DNA of 64,000 nucleotides. Origin: Pseudomonadota bacterium. Its GTDB lineage: Bacteria > Desulfobacterota > Desulfovibrionia > Desulfovibrionales > Desulfovibrionaceae. Positions within the stretch are counted from its first letter, which is position 1; each line of letters begins with the position of its first letter. Shown here in pieces: positions 46,574-59,478 of the stretch. The notes under the pieces were generated by a model. It saw only the letters and a program-made list of their open reading frames with translations, ran no database searches and was not told where the DNA came from. A program made the position numbers and the translations under genes. Location of the stretch: positions 124,001 to 188,000 of the forward strand of contig JAHJLB010000014.1 of the NCBI GenBank assembly GCA_018822105.1, read 5' to 3'.

Positions 46574-47065
46574 GTGGACATCCAGATCATCCCTGCTGGC
46601 GGCAATCTGCCCATCGACCGGGCCATCGCCCTCTCCATGACCATCAAGAGCTTCAAGGGCCGGCGCGACGTGGAGGTGCACCTCTTCCGTCACGCCTGGG
46701 ATCCCGAGGAGGAGGAGGCCATGGACTGGGACCGGCTGCTCAGCGCGCCGGACATGTCCGAGGCGGAAGAGGCCGCGGGCAGCCGCAGGGTCGTCCTGGA
46801 AGCCCTCACCGTCGAGGAGCGCGACAGCATCGTCGGCTACCTGAAGGAGCATTACGCCGGCAGGCTCTCGTCCATCACCTCAGCGCCCATCCCCTTCCCG
46901 GTGCCCGTCGGGCTCATGGCCCTCTCGGACATGAGCGAGGGCAAGACCGTGGGCTTCATCCACTTCGAGCGCATCCCGCATTTCAATCTGGGCATCGCCC
47001 TGCGCGGCTTCTACGACCTGGGCCAGCATCCGCCCATGGTGGAGACCGAGGCCAGCTCCAGCTGA
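46574..47065 (+). CDS. Conserved-looking hypothetical protein (163 aa)
   Basis: Continuous ORF with start next to a divergent uvrB promoter region; no family recognised. Confidence 0.6.
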   Translation: MDIQIIPAGGNLPIDRAIALSMTIKSFKGRRDVEVHLFRHAWDPEEEEAMDWDRLLSAPDMSEAEEAAGSRRVVLEALTVEERDSIVGYLKEHYAGRLSSITSAPIPFPVPVGLMALSDMSEGKTVGFIHFERIPHFNLGIALRGFYDLGQHPPMVETEASSS

Positions 47066-47172
47066 GGCCGGGCGCGGCAGCCTGGCCCCGGGCCGCAGCC
47101 GCGCCCGGGACGTGTCGAGCCCTGTGCGCAGGCACTACCCTAGCAGCAGCATACCGAGGAGAAAAGCGGAAA

Positions 47173-47811
47173 ATGCCCCTGGAAATCGAGGTCAAATACC
47201 TGGACGCGGACCACGCCGCCCTGCGGCCAAGGCTGGCCGCCCAGGACGCGACCTGCCTTGGCCGCTGGTTCGAGTCCAACATCGTCTTCGACGACGCCCG
47301 GCGCAGCCTGAAGGCCTGCGGGACCCTGCTGCGCCTGCGCGAGAAACGTGGCCTCTTCGTCCTGACCCTCAAGCGCACCGCCCCCGGCGCGGCCGAACCC
47401 GGATTGAAGGTCTACGAGGAGTCCGAAACCGAGGTGTCCGCCCCTGCGGCCCTGGTCGAGATCCTGGCCGGCCTGGGCCTCGCCCCGGTTCTGCGCTACG
47501 AGAAATTCCGCGAGAAGTGGCTGCTGCTCGACTGTGCGGTCTGCCTGGACACCCTGCCCTTCGGCGATTTCGTGGAGATCGAGGGCAGCAGGCAGGGCAT
47601 CGGCGCCTGCGCCCTGGCCCTCGGCCTGCCGGACGCCCAGGCCTCCACCGCCACCTACCACCAGTTGAATCGGGAGCAGCTCCAGGCCAAGGGTCTTGCC
47701 CCCGACGAATCCTTTGTCTTTGCCGAGGCGGCCAAGGCCATGCTGCTGGCCCTGGGCGAAACCGCGCGCAACGGCGACGTTCCCCTCGACAGCCGGCCTG
47801 GGAGTGCCTAA
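47173..47811 (+). CDS. CYTH domain protein (class IV adenylate cyclase/thiamine triphosphatase-like)
   Basis: N-terminal LEIEVKYLDAD and TLLRLREKRGLFVLTLKR...; FVEIEGS. Confidence 0.88.
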   Translation: MPLEIEVKYLDADHAALRPRLAAQDATCLGRWFESNIVFDDARRSLKACGTLLRLREKRGLFVLTLKRTAPGAAEPGLKVYEESETEVSAPAALVEILAGLGLAPVLRYEKFREKWLLLDCAVCLDTLPFGDFVEIEGSRQGIGACALALGLPDAQASTATYHQLNREQLQAKGLAPDESFVFAEAAKAMLLALGETARNGDVPLDSRPGSA

Positions 47812-47829
47812 TATGTCCAGCATGAGAGA

Positions 47830-48168
47830 ATGCCCACATTCCGGGAGCCCACAGGCATGAGCGAGCGGACGGACACGCGCTACGCCCCCAGCCTTTTTGA
47901 TGAGAGCGAGGCCAGGGAGCCCAGGCGCTTCAAGGTGCTGCTGCACAACGACGACTACACGACCATGGATTTCGTGGTGCACGTGTTGCGCAGAGTGTTC
48001 CAGAAGCCGGAGCAGGAGGCCATGCGCATCATGCTGGCCGTGCACCAGCAGGGGCTGGGCATGTGCGGGGTATATACTGCCGAAGTGGCGGAAACCAAGG
48101 TGGACACCGTCCACGCCATGGCCAAGGCCGCGGGGTTCCCCCTGCGCGCCAGCCTTGAGGAGGTTTAG
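47830..48168 (+). CDS. clpS: ATP-dependent Clp protease adaptor ClpS
   Basis: FKVLLHNDDYTTMDFVVHVLRRVFQKPEQEAMRIMLAVHQQGLGMCGVYTAEVAETKV. Confidence 0.95.
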   Translation: MPTFREPTGMSERTDTRYAPSLFDESEAREPRRFKVLLHNDDYTTMDFVVHVLRRVFQKPEQEAMRIMLAVHQQGLGMCGVYTAEVAETKVDTVHAMAKAAGFPLRASLEEV

Positions 48169-48172
48169 CCAA

Positions 48173-50527
<2,355 letters not shown>

Positions 50528-50544
50528 CCGCGGCGCAACGGGCC

Positions 50545-51252
50545 ATGACCATCTACCGCCTCTTCGATGAGCCCGTGTTCCCGGACCCTGCGGAGGCGGA
50601 CCCGGACGGCCTGCTGGCCATCGGCGGCGACCTCAGCCCCGAGCGGCTCATCAGCGCCTATGGCAACGGCATATTCCCCTGGTATGCCGAAAACTCGCCC
50701 ATCCTGTGGTGGTCGCCGGACCCGCGCCTGGTCCTTGAGCCCGCGCGGCTGCACGTGCCCAGAAGCCTTCGCCGCGTGCTCAACTCCGGCCGCTTCCGCT
50801 TCACCCTGGATGCGGCCTTCGCACAGGTCATCCGCGCCTGCGCCCGCACCCCGCGACCGGATCAGCCCGGCACCTGGATCGTGCCGGAAATGATCAGGGC
50901 CTATGAGCGCCTGCACGCCCTCGGCGTGGCGCACTCGGCAGAGGCCTGGAACGGGGAGCGGCTCGTGGGCGGGGTCTACGGCGTGGCGCTGGGCTCGGTG
51001 TTCTTCGGGGAATCCATGTTCTTTGCGGAAAAGGACGCCTCCAAGACCGCCTTCGCGCTGCTGGCGCACTGGCTGTGGAGGCGCGGCTGCACCCTCATCG
51101 ACTGCCAGCAGACCACGGCGCACCTTCTGCGCTTCGGCGCCCGGGAGATCCCGCGCCGGGAGTTCCTGCAGCGCGTGGCCGAAGGCCTGGAAAGCCCCGC
51201 CCTTTCCGGGCACTGGTCGCCGGGCGAGGGCTGCCCTCAGTCCTTGCAGTAG
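50545..51252 (+). CDS. aat: Leucyl/phenylalanyl-tRNA--protein transferase
   Basis: [61 protein letters not shown]. Confidence 0.96.
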   Translation: MTIYRLFDEPVFPDPAEADPDGLLAIGGDLSPERLISAYGNGIFPWYAENSPILWWSPDPRLVLEPARLHVPRSLRRVLNSGRFRFTLDAAFAQVIRACARTPRPDQPGTWIVPEMIRAYERLHALGVAHSAEAWNGERLVGGVYGVALGSVFFGESMFFAEKDASKTAFALLAHWLWRRGCTLIDCQQTTAHLLRFGAREIPRREFLQRVAEGLESPALSGHWSPGEGCPQSLQ

Positions 51253-52310
51253 CGCACCACCTCCTGGGCGATGGAGGTCAGGGGCATGACCTTGTCCACG
51301 CCCCCGGCCTTGATGGCCTCCATGGGCATGCCGAAGACCACGCAGCTGGCCTCGTCCTGGGCGATGGTGTAGGAGCCGGCATCGTGCATCTCGCGCATGC
51401 CCTTGGCCCCGTCGTCGCCCATGCCGGTCATGATCACGCCCACGGCGTTCTTGCCCGCATACCTCGCTCCGGAACGGAACAGCACATCCACGGACGGCCT
51501 GTGGCGCGACACCAGCGGCCCCTCCTTGACCTCCACATGATAGCGCGCGCCGCTGCGCTTGAGCAGCATGTGCATGTTGCCGGGGGCGATGAGGGCCTGG
51601 CCGCGCAGGAGCGTGTCGTTGTCCTGGGCCTCCTTGACGCTGACGCGGCAGATGCCGTCCAGACGCTTGGCAAAGGCGGCGGTGAAGTGCTCCGGCATGT
51701 GCTGCACCACGGCGATGGCCGGGCAGTCCAGGGGCAGGGCCAGGAGAAAGGTTTGCAGGGCCTCTGTGCCGCCGGTGGAGGCGCCCACCAGCACGACCTT
51801 CTCCGTGGTGCGGAAGTTCTGCTGCGCAATGCCGGCCTTGGCCAGCATGACGTCGGCGCTCAGCTTGGGGGACACCTGCATGGGTCTTGCGGACAGCGGG
51901 CGGAGCTTGGCCTGGGCAGCGGCGCGCACGGCGTCGCAGATGCGCACCCGGGACTCCTCCAAAAACTTCTTCGTCCCGATCTTGGGCTTGGTGATGATCT
52001 CCACCGCGCCGTATTCCAGGGCTCGAAAGGTGGTCTCGTCGCCATCCAGGGCCAAGGACGAGCAGATTACCACGGGGATGGGGTGCTGGGTCATGAGCTT
52101 GCGCAGGAAGGTCAGGCCGTCCATGCGCGGCATCTCGATATCCAGGGTGATGACGTCCGGCGCCATCTCGCGCATCTTTTCAACCGCGGCGATGGGATCC
52201 ACGGCGGAGCCGATGACCTTGATGCCCGGATCGGATTCCAGGATGGTGGTGAGCGTCTGCCGCACCAGGGCTGAATCGTCGACAATGAGAACGCGTATCT
52301 GGCTGCCCAT
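51237..52310 (-). CDS. cheB: Chemotaxis protein-glutamate methylesterase/response regulator CheB
   Basis: Receiver [72 protein letters not shown]. Confidence 0.96.
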   Translation of the reverse strand: MGSQIRVLIVDDSALVRQTLTTILESDPGIKVIGSAVDPIAAVEKMREMAPDVITLDIEMPRMDGLTFLRKLMTQHPIPVVICSSLALDGDETTFRALEYGAVEIITKPKIGTKKFLEESRVRICDAVRAAAQAKLRPLSARPMQVSPKLSADVMLAKAGIAQQNFRTTEKVVLVGASTGGTEALQTFLLALPLDCPAIAVVQHMPEHFTAAFAKRLDGICRVSVKEAQDNDTLLRGQALIAPGNMHMLLKRSGARYHVEVKEGPLVSRHRPSVDVLFRSGARYAGKNAVGVIMTGMGDDGAKGMREMHDAGSYTIAQDEASCVVFGMPMEAIKAGGVDKVMPLTSIAQEVVRYCKD

Positions 52311-52327
52311 GCGGGGCCTCCTGTGTC

Positions 52328-53215
52328 CTATATTCGCCTGTAAACCGTCGGCGCCACAGGCTCCAGGGGCAGATCCATGCCCGCCAGGCTTTCGGAATGG
52401 CCGATGAAGAGATAGCCGCCTGGTGAAAGCTTGCGACAAAAACGTGAGAAGAGCATTTCCTGGGTCTGGCGATCAAAATAGATGACGACATTGCGGCAGA
52501 AGATGATGTCCAGCTGATTGTCGAAGGAGAAATCCTCCATGAAGTTCAGCCGGCGGAAGCGGATATGGTTGCGCACTTCGGGGGCGATGCGCACCACCTG
52601 CCTGGTGCGGTCCTTGCTGCGCAGCAGGTAGCGCTTGCGCAGCTCCAGCGGAATGGGCTCGATCTTCGCCTCGGGGTATATGGCGCGCGCGGCCATGCCC
52701 AGGACCTTGTTGGAGATGTCCGAGGCCAGGATGGAAAAGCTGAAGCCCGCATTCAAGCGGGAATACTCGCTCAGTACCATGGACAGGGTGTAGGGCTCCT
52801 CTCCGGAGGAGCACCCTGCGCTCCAGATGTTCACATGGTTTGACGCGCCCCTGCGGGACAGGAGTTCCGGCAGGACCGTGCCGGACAGGAGCTCAAAATG
52901 CTTGGGCTCGCGGAAGAAATCCGTCGTGTTGGTGGTCACCACGTCGACGAGGTTGGCCAACTCCCGCTCCATGCCCTGCGGGCTGAAGAGGTACTCGCAA
53001 TACTCCTCGTGGGAGGTCATGCACAGTTCGCGCAGGCGTTTCTGCAGTCTGGCCTCCAGCAGCGTCTTCTTGGACGAGGGCATCTTGATGCCCAGCTCAT
53101 TCTTGATGAACAGGCTGAAGCGCTCAAAGATGCGGTCATCCATGCGCACAAGGTGCAGCTTCTCCTGCGCTGCGCCTCCATTGCCGGCGCGAGTCGTTTT
53201 CGTTGCTTCGGTCAT
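52328..53215 (-). CDS. cheR: Chemotaxis protein methyltransferase CheR
   Basis: [64 protein letters not shown]. Confidence 0.96.
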   Translation of the reverse strand: MTEATKTTRAGNGGAAQEKLHLVRMDDRIFERFSLFIKNELGIKMPSSKKTLLEARLQKRLRELCMTSHEEYCEYLFSPQGMERELANLVDVVTTNTTDFFREPKHFELLSGTVLPELLSRRGASNHVNIWSAGCSSGEEPYTLSMVLSEYSRLNAGFSFSILASDISNKVLGMAARAIYPEAKIEPIPLELRKRYLLRSKDRTRQVVRIAPEVRNHIRFRRLNFMEDFSFDNQLDIIFCRNVVIYFDRQTQEMLFSRFCRKLSPGGYLFIGHSESLAGMDLPLEPVAPTVYRRI

Positions 53216-53233
53216 GCTGTTCTGCCGTCAGTG

Positions 53234-55513
53234 TCAGTGGGAAAGTGCAGCCACCACGGAACGGACGAGCCGCGGCACATCCAGGATGAGGGCCAGGGTT
53301 CCGTCCCCCTTGATGGTGGCCCCGGAAATGCCTTCCACATCGCGATACACGCGGCCCAGTGTCTTGATGACGGTCTGGTGCTCGCCAATGACCCTGTCCA
53401 CGACGATCCCAATGCGCTTGCCCTCCACCCCGGCGATGACAATCTGCTCGATGGGCGGCGGCTCGCCGCTCAGTTCGAACCAGCGTCGCAGGTGGATGTA
53501 CGGCACCAGTTCGCCGCGCAGGTTGATGATCTGCTGCTTGCGCGAAGGATCGACGTCCTTGCCGTGCAGCTCCACGCACTCCTCGACCAGGGACAGGGGG
53601 ATGACATAGTATCCCTCACCCACCTGGACCTGGAGTCCGACGATGATGGCCAGGGTCAGGGGCAGCCTGATCGTTATGGTCGTGCCCTGCCCAAGGACGC
53701 TCTGGACTTCGATGATGCCGCGCAGGGATTCGATGGCCCGGTGGACCACATCCATGCCCACGCCGCGTCCGGAAATGCTCGTAATTTTGGATGCCATGGA
53801 GAAGCCCGGCAGGAAGATGAGCTTCAGGGTGTCCTGCGCGCTCAGCTCCGCATCCGGGGCGATGAGGCCCTTTTCCACGGCCTTGCTGCGGATGGCGGAG
53901 GCGTCCATGCCCTTGCCGTCGTCGGTGATGCGGATGAGCACCTCGCTGCCCGAATGCTCGGCCTCTAGCAGGATGACGCCCTGGGCGCGCTTGCCGGCGG
54001 CCTTGCGCTCCTCGGGCATGTCGATGCCGTGGTCGATGCTGTTGCGTATGAGATGCACCAGGGGATCCCCAAGACGCTCGATGACCGTCTTGTCCAGTTC
54101 CGTCTCCTCGCCGCGCGTCACCAGCTCAATGTCCTTGCCCAGCTCAGAGGACAGGTCGCGCACCAATCGCCGGAACTTGCTGAAGGTCGAGCCGATGGGC
54201 AGCATGCGGATGCCCAGGGTGCTGTCGCGCAGATCTCCGCTCAAACGCTCCAGCTGTTCGGAGAGGATCGTCAGCGCTGGGTCGGAGCGATCCGCGACCA
54301 CCTGGGAGATCTGCGCCTGCACGATGACCAGCTCGCCCACAAGGTCCACCAGGGTGTCCAGTTTGTCCGCGGCCACGCGCAGGCTGGTCCCGACCTCCTT
54401 CTGCTGCCTTGCGCTGATGGCGTCGCGCGATTGCTGCTGCTTGGCGGCGGCCTGTTCAACCTGCTCCTCGGTAACCAGCCCGGATTCGGCGAGGATCTTG
54501 CCGATGGGCTTTTGCTGACGCAGGGCGTTCTTCAGATCGTCCTGCTTGATGATCCCTTCCTGGATCAATATCTCGCCCAGCCGAGGCGGAGCGGCCTCGG
54601 AAAATTCGCCGTCGTCGTCATGCAAGTCTGAGGAAGGCGCCTGCCGCGCCGAAGAAGGAGCCTCCTGCACCTGTGGACCTGGCAGGACGGGGGGCAGAAC
54701 CGGAGTGGAAATGGCCGAGGGTTCGCCAGGGGCAATGCCCCGGATGTCAACATCCAGGTCGATGTCCGCAAACATGAACAGGTCGCGGATGGACTCCTCG
54801 CCTGCATCGGTGGCCAGGTCCACCTCCCAACCCAGGTACAGGGTCTGCGGATCAAGGTCGCCCAAGGCGGGCAGACCGCTGTGGTCCACGCGCACGGTGC
54901 ATGGCCCCAGCCTGCGCAGCTCCTCAAACAGCGTGTCCAGGCGCAGCTCCTTGCCCACGGCGCGAACCCGCGGTCGGATCTGGAGGCGGTAGTTGGCCAC
55001 GGCGGCGCCGGCGAGCGGCTCCGGTTCGGCCTGCGCTGCGGGGACTTCGGGCTCCGCAGCCGGCTTGGATTCGGGTTCCACGGCCTGAGGGGCCGGATCC
55101 TTCTGCCCCGGCACATGTTCCGGCTCGACTGCGGGCTTCAGCAAGGCGTTGATCTGCGCCAGGATCTCCGCCCCCTTTTCCGGGGTGCCGTTGCCCGCTT
55201 CGTCGGGGCCGTTCAGAAGGCCTAGGATATGGTCGCGGGCAAAAAACGATATGGTGATCAGGTTCTTGGTCACCTTCAGTTGTTCGGTGCGCACCTTGTC
55301 AAAGATGTTTTCAAGATCGTGGGTGAAATGGGCGATGTCGTCGAAGCCGAACATGGCTCCTGACCCTTTGATGGTGTGCAGGGCGCGAAAGACCTTGTTG
55401 ACCAGGTCCAGATCCTCAGGGCTCTGCTCAAGCTCCAGGAGGGTGGTCTCCAGTTCGCCGAGCAGTTCATAGGCCTCTTCCTGGAATATTTCGCGGCTCT
55501 GGTCATCAGACAT
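53234..55513 (-). CDS. cheA: Chemotaxis histidine kinase CheA
   Basis: Hpt FRALHTIKGSGAMFGF; HATPase LVHLIRNSIDHGIDMPEER; GRGVGMDVVHRAIESLRG; CheW-like C-terminus. Confidence 0.96.
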   Translation of the reverse strand: MSDDQSREIFQEEAYELLGELETTLLELEQSPEDLDLVNKVFRALHTIKGSGAMFGFDDIAHFTHDLENIFDKVRTEQLKVTKNLITISFFARDHILGLLNGPDEAGNGTPEKGAEILAQINALLKPAVEPEHVPGQKDPAPQAVEPESKPAAEPEVPAAQAEPEPLAGAAVANYRLQIRPRVRAVGKELRLDTLFEELRRLGPCTVRVDHSGLPALGDLDPQTLYLGWEVDLATDAGEESIRDLFMFADIDLDVDIRGIAPGEPSAISTPVLPPVLPGPQVQEAPSSARQAPSSDLHDDDGEFSEAAPPRLGEILIQEGIIKQDDLKNALRQQKPIGKILAESGLVTEEQVEQAAAKQQQSRDAISARQQKEVGTSLRVAADKLDTLVDLVGELVIVQAQISQVVADRSDPALTILSEQLERLSGDLRDSTLGIRMLPIGSTFSKFRRLVRDLSSELGKDIELVTRGEETELDKTVIERLGDPLVHLIRNSIDHGIDMPEERKAAGKRAQGVILLEAEHSGSEVLIRITDDGKGMDASAIRSKAVEKGLIAPDAELSAQDTLKLIFLPGFSMASKITSISGRGVGMDVVHRAIESLRGIIEVQSVLGQGTTITIRLPLTLAIIVGLQVQVGEGYYVIPLSLVEECVELHGKDVDPSRKQQIINLRGELVPYIHLRRWFELSGEPPPIEQIVIAGVEGKRIGIVVDRVIGEHQTVIKTLGRVYRDVEGISGATIKGDGTLALILDVPRLVRSVVAALSH

Positions 55514-55728
55514 ATGCCCTGCCCCTTTCGACAACATTTGCAGCCAGCAGCAAACGAGACGGCGTTCTGCGAAGCTGTTGCCGGGAAAAAATGCGACAAC
55601 GGTCTAGCTTGCCAATTTGTAGCCAGTTGCGCAGAAGAATGCAACGCCTGCAATTGATACAAACGACATGCGGCACAGATTTGCCGTAACGTCACCCTGT
55701 GGGTGTGGCGCTGCGACGGGAAGAATGC

Positions 55729-57777
55729 CTAAAGGAGGACGTCGAATCTGGCAAACTTCATGACAAATGAAGCGCGGCCCTGGGTGGATGAGCGCAAGGA
55801 GGTGGAAAAGCCGAACATCTGGCGCAGGGCCGCAAAGGCCTGAACGGTCTTCTGTCCGCCCCGGTCGAGAATGTTTTCGATCTTGGCGCCCTTGGCCCCG
55901 AGCAGGCCCACGACCTCGCCCACAAAGGCGTCAGGGGCGCTCACCTCGACCCACATGATGGGCTCGAGGAGCATGGGCGCGGCCAGGGCCAGAACGCTGC
56001 GCAGGGTCATGGCCGCCGCCATGCGGTAGCCGGCCGGGCTGGACTCGCCCTCCCTGCGCGGCATGTCCAGCACCCGGATCTTCACGTCCTGCACGGGATA
56101 GCCGCCGAGAACGCCGCATTGCAGCCCGTCGCTCAGGCCCTCGTGCACGGCGTCGGACCAGGCCTGCGGCACATGGGCCAGGTCGACCTCAAAGAGCACC
56201 ACCCTGCCCTGGCCACGAGCCAAGGGCTCGACAGCCAGGCGCACAGCGCCGAAATGCATGACCTCGCCCAGTTCGCGGTGGAACTCCTCGCCCGCCTCGG
56301 CTGCCTTGGTGACGGTTTCCTGGAAGACCACCTGGGGCTTTCCTGTGCGCGGCTTCAGGTTGTGCTCGCGGGCCATGCGCTCCAGGAGCACCTCCAGGTG
56401 CAGCTCGCCCATGCCGGAAAGGATGACCTGGTTCGTGTCGGCATCGCGCAGCACGTTCAGCGTCGGGTCCTCCAGAAGGTACTTATGCAGCACCTCGTCA
56501 AGCTTCTCGGACTCCTCGACGTTGCGCGTTTCGATGGACAAGGAGATCACGGGCTTGTACGCGGCGATCTGCTCCAGCAGGATGGGATTGTCCTTGCGGG
56601 CCAGGGTGTCGCCCGTGCGCCCGAAGCGCATGCCGGCTGCAGCCACAATATCGCCGGCGCAGGCGACCTCGATCTTCTCGCGGCGGTCCGCATGCAGCCG
56701 GAACAGCCGGGCCACGCGCTCCTCGCTGCCGTGGGTGACGTTGAGCACGGTCTCGCCCTCGAAGAGGTGCCCGGAATAGATGCGCAGGAAGGACTGCTTC
56801 CGGCCGGATTCCATGAGCACCTTGAACACCAGGGCCGCAAGGGGCGCCTCCGGGTCCACGGGAAAGCTCTTGGGCAGACGGCTCACCGGGTCGACGCCCT
56901 CCTGCACGGGCACGTCCAGCGGGCTGGGCAGATACTCGGCCACAGCGTCCATGAGCGGCTGCACCCCGATGTTCTTCAGGGCCGAGCCGGCCAGCACGGG
57001 CACGAGCTTGAGCCCGATGGTCGCCTTGCGGATGGCCGCGCGCAGCAGCGCAACCGGGATGTCCTCTCCCGCCAGATAGGCCTCCATGACGGCGTCGTCG
57101 TGCTCGGAAAGCGCCTCCAGCATGCGCTCGCGCCAGGGGGCCACGCGCTCCGCCTCCGCCGGCGACAGCGGCGCGCGCAAGTATTCCACGCCCATGCTGT
57201 CCGCATCGAAGACCAGACGCTCCAGGCTCACCAGGTCGAACACGGCGCGGAACTCGGCGCCCTCGCCGTCCGGCACCTGCAGCGGCAGCACGCTGGCCCC
57301 GAGCTTCTCCTGCATGGAGTCGAGCACGGCGGAGAAATCCGCCCCGAGGCGGTCGATCTTGTTGACAAAAGCCAGCTTGGGCACATGGTAGGTCTCGCTC
57401 TGCCGCCAGACGGTCTCGGACTGCGGCTCCACCCCGCTCACGGCGCAGAACACGCCTACGGCCCCGTCCAGCACGCGCAGGGACCGCTCCACCTCCACGG
57501 TGAAGTCCACATGCCCCGGGGTGTCGATGAGATTCACCGTGCAGCCCTGCCACTGGCAGGAGGTCACCGCCGAGGTGATGGTGATGCCGCGCTCCTGCTC
57601 CTCGGGCATGAAGTCCATGGTGGCCGTGCCCTCATGGACCTCGCCCATCCTGTGGATGCGCCCGGCGTAGAAGAGGATGCGCTCGGACAAGGTGGTCTTG
57701 CCCGCGTCGATGTGCGCGATGATGCCGATATTGCGGATGGAGCGCAGGTACTTTGAGGACAGGGGTTTTCTGCTCAC
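55729..57777 (-). CDS. Elongation factor G (probable paralog)
   Basis: NIGIIAHIDAGKTTLSERILFYAGRIHRMGEVHEGTATMDFMPEEQERGITITSA; NLIDTPGHVDFTVEVERSLRVLDGAVGVF; not in a str operon. Confidence 0.93.
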   Translation of the reverse strand: MSRKPLSSKYLRSIRNIGIIAHIDAGKTTLSERILFYAGRIHRMGEVHEGTATMDFMPEEQERGITITSAVTSCQWQGCTVNLIDTPGHVDFTVEVERSLRVLDGAVGVFCAVSGVEPQSETVWRQSETYHVPKLAFVNKIDRLGADFSAVLDSMQEKLGASVLPLQVPDGEGAEFRAVFDLVSLERLVFDADSMGVEYLRAPLSPAEAERVAPWRERMLEALSEHDDAVMEAYLAGEDIPVALLRAAIRKATIGLKLVPVLAGSALKNIGVQPLMDAVAEYLPSPLDVPVQEGVDPVSRLPKSFPVDPEAPLAALVFKVLMESGRKQSFLRIYSGHLFEGETVLNVTHGSEERVARLFRLHADRREKIEVACAGDIVAAAGMRFGRTGDTLARKDNPILLEQIAAYKPVISLSIETRNVEESEKLDEVLHKYLLEDPTLNVLRDADTNQVILSGMGELHLEVLLERMAREHNLKPRTGKPQVVFQETVTKAAEAGEEFHRELGEVMHFGAVRLAVEPLARGQGRVVLFEVDLAHVPQAWSDAVHEGLSDGLQCGVLGGYPVQDVKIRVLDMPRREGESSPAGYRMAAAMTLRSVLALAAPMLLEPIMWVEVSAPDAFVGEVVGLLGAKGAKIENILDRGGQKTVQAFAALRQMFGFSTSLRSSTQGRASFVMKFARFDVLL

Positions 57778-57792
57778 GGTGCGCAGCCTGCC

Positions 57793-58716
57793 TTAGCCCC
57801 GTGGCCTGTGTGCGGAGGAAAACGACCGGGAGGCCACGGCGAACAGGTCCGGGGAAAGCTCCGGCCAGGTCCACAGCCCGGTGCGGGACTCGCCCACAAT
57901 GAGACGGGCGGGCGGCAGGCCAGCCCCGAGGCGGGCCTCGGGCAGGAGGAGCAGGTCGCGGGGAGCCGCGGCGAACGCGGCCAAGCGCTCAGGGTCAGGC
58001 CCTTTGCGGGAGCCGGATCCGGGCTGCGCGCCACCGGCCTCGAAGCTGTGCCCGGCGAACAGGAACTCCAGGCGCTCCGGGGCGAACTGGTCCGGGCTGT
58101 CGCGCCAAAGGCCCAGACCGCGCGGCAGGCGCAGAGGCGCCAAGCGCAGGCTGGAGGCCTCCAGCCGGGCGCGCAGGGCCGGGCGTTGCAGCAGCCGGCG
58201 CAAGGCCGGGGTGTCCGGGTAGAGGACAAGGCCCGGCAAGCCGCTGGCGGCGCAGTCGCCCAGCAGCCGCGCAGCCAGCACAGGGCCCAGGGCGGCCACG
58301 CGCTCCTGCCCGGCCAGTTCGCAGGCGGCCAGCAAGGCGTCCGGCAGGGCCGCGCGCGCGCCAAGGCGCAGCACGAGCACCTCCGCCGCGCCGGAGGTCA
58401 AAACCGGCATGAGGGCGGCCAGAAACAGGGCCGGGGCATCCAGGCCGGCGTCGGTCAAGAGCAGGACAAAGGGCCGGGGACTCGTGCTCAGGCGGCTGCG
58501 CAGCCCCGAGGCCAGCTCGAGCATGCAGTCCGAGCGCAAGGCGGCCACGGGCGGGGTCAGGGCGTAATGGTCGGCGATGAGGCCCTTGAGCAGGGCGCGG
58601 CGCTCCTCCCCCAGGCGCTCATAGGCGCGGGCGAAGCGGCGGTCGGGGGTGAGCCCTGGGTCAAGCCAGGAGGGCCAGGTCCAGGCGGTTTCTGCTGCTC
58701 GCGGAAGAATCTCCAT
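57793..58716 (-). CDS. Hypothetical protein, remote aldehyde/histidinol dehydrogenase-like character
   Basis: 307 aa; LFLAALMPVLTSGAAEVLVLRLGARAALPDALLAACELAGQERVAALGP resembles a Rossmann region of ALDH-superfamily proteins; no catalytic motif identified. Confidence 0.5.
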   Translation of the reverse strand: MEILPRAAETAWTWPSWLDPGLTPDRRFARAYERLGEERRALLKGLIADHYALTPPVAALRSDCMLELASGLRSRLSTSPRPFVLLLTDAGLDAPALFLAALMPVLTSGAAEVLVLRLGARAALPDALLAACELAGQERVAALGPVLAARLLGDCAASGLPGLVLYPDTPALRRLLQRPALRARLEASSLRLAPLRLPRGLGLWRDSPDQFAPERLEFLFAGHSFEAGGAQPGSGSRKGPDPERLAAFAAAPRDLLLLPEARLGAGLPPARLIVGESRTGLWTWPELSPDLFAVASRSFSSAHRPRG

Positions 58717-58749
58717 ACCTCTCAGGCCTCGCTGCAAACCAGGCGTCCG

Positions 58750-59478
58750 CTAGAGCCACTTGAGCAAACGCTTCCAGGTCCACTGCAGCTTCTCCCGCTC
58801 CTCCTCGGAGAGAGTCTTCTGGTGTTCGTAGTAGGAGTATTCCGCGCGCTTGCGAACATATTCCTTGAACTCCGCAACATCCGCAAAGTTCTCCAGGACA
58901 TAGAGATAGCGGTGCCAGGCGGCCCCGTACTGGCCGGTGCGCCAGAAGAAGTCCGCGACAAAGATCTCATGTTCTGCAAGGATCTTGCGGCATTTGTAGA
59001 TGTATTCCTTCACCGCCTTGGAATACTCTGATCCGGGGTAGGACTCCTCCATGCGGTAGAAGATCTCCAAGGCCTCCTTCACATTGTCCTGGCGCAGGTC
59101 AATGGTCCGGAACTGCTTGAAATTGCTCTGGGCCATCTGGAAGAGCACGTAGGGGATCAGGGGACTGCTGGGGTGCAGCTGTTCGAATTCCTTGTAGGCG
59201 TCCAGGGCTTCCGGATACTTGGCCTCAAAGAAATAGGCGTCGCCCAGGGCGACCTCGGCCTTGGGCGTCAGGGGGCTGAAGGGATAGCGGTCCTTGAGCT
59301 TGAGGAATTGCTCCTCCGCGCGGGAGTATTGCTTCTCCTTCATGTAGTCCATGCCGGCTTCGAAAAGCTCCTGGGCGGTGTCGTCCGGGGGCGGCAGGAA
59401 ATAGTAGTCGATGAGGCCGCAGGAAGAGACCAGCGGCAGCAGCAACAGGAACAGGACCGCGAACAGGCGTCTAGGCAT
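58750..59478 (-). CDS. bamD: Outer membrane assembly lipoprotein BamD
   Basis: Lipobox LVSSCGL; TPR-like AQELFEAGMDYMKEKQYSRAEEQFLKLKDRYPFSPLTPKAEVALGDAYF. Confidence 0.9.
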   Translation of the reverse strand: MPRRLFAVLFLLLLPLVSSCGLIDYYFLPPPDDTAQELFEAGMDYMKEKQYSRAEEQFLKLKDRYPFSPLTPKAEVALGDAYFFEAKYPEALDAYKEFEQLHPSSPLIPYVLFQMAQSNFKQFRTIDLRQDNVKEALEIFYRMEESYPGSEYSKAVKEYIYKCRKILAEHEIFVADFFWRTGQYGAAWHRYLYVLENFADVAEFKEYVRKRAEYSYYEHQKTLSEEEREKLQWTWKRLLKWL

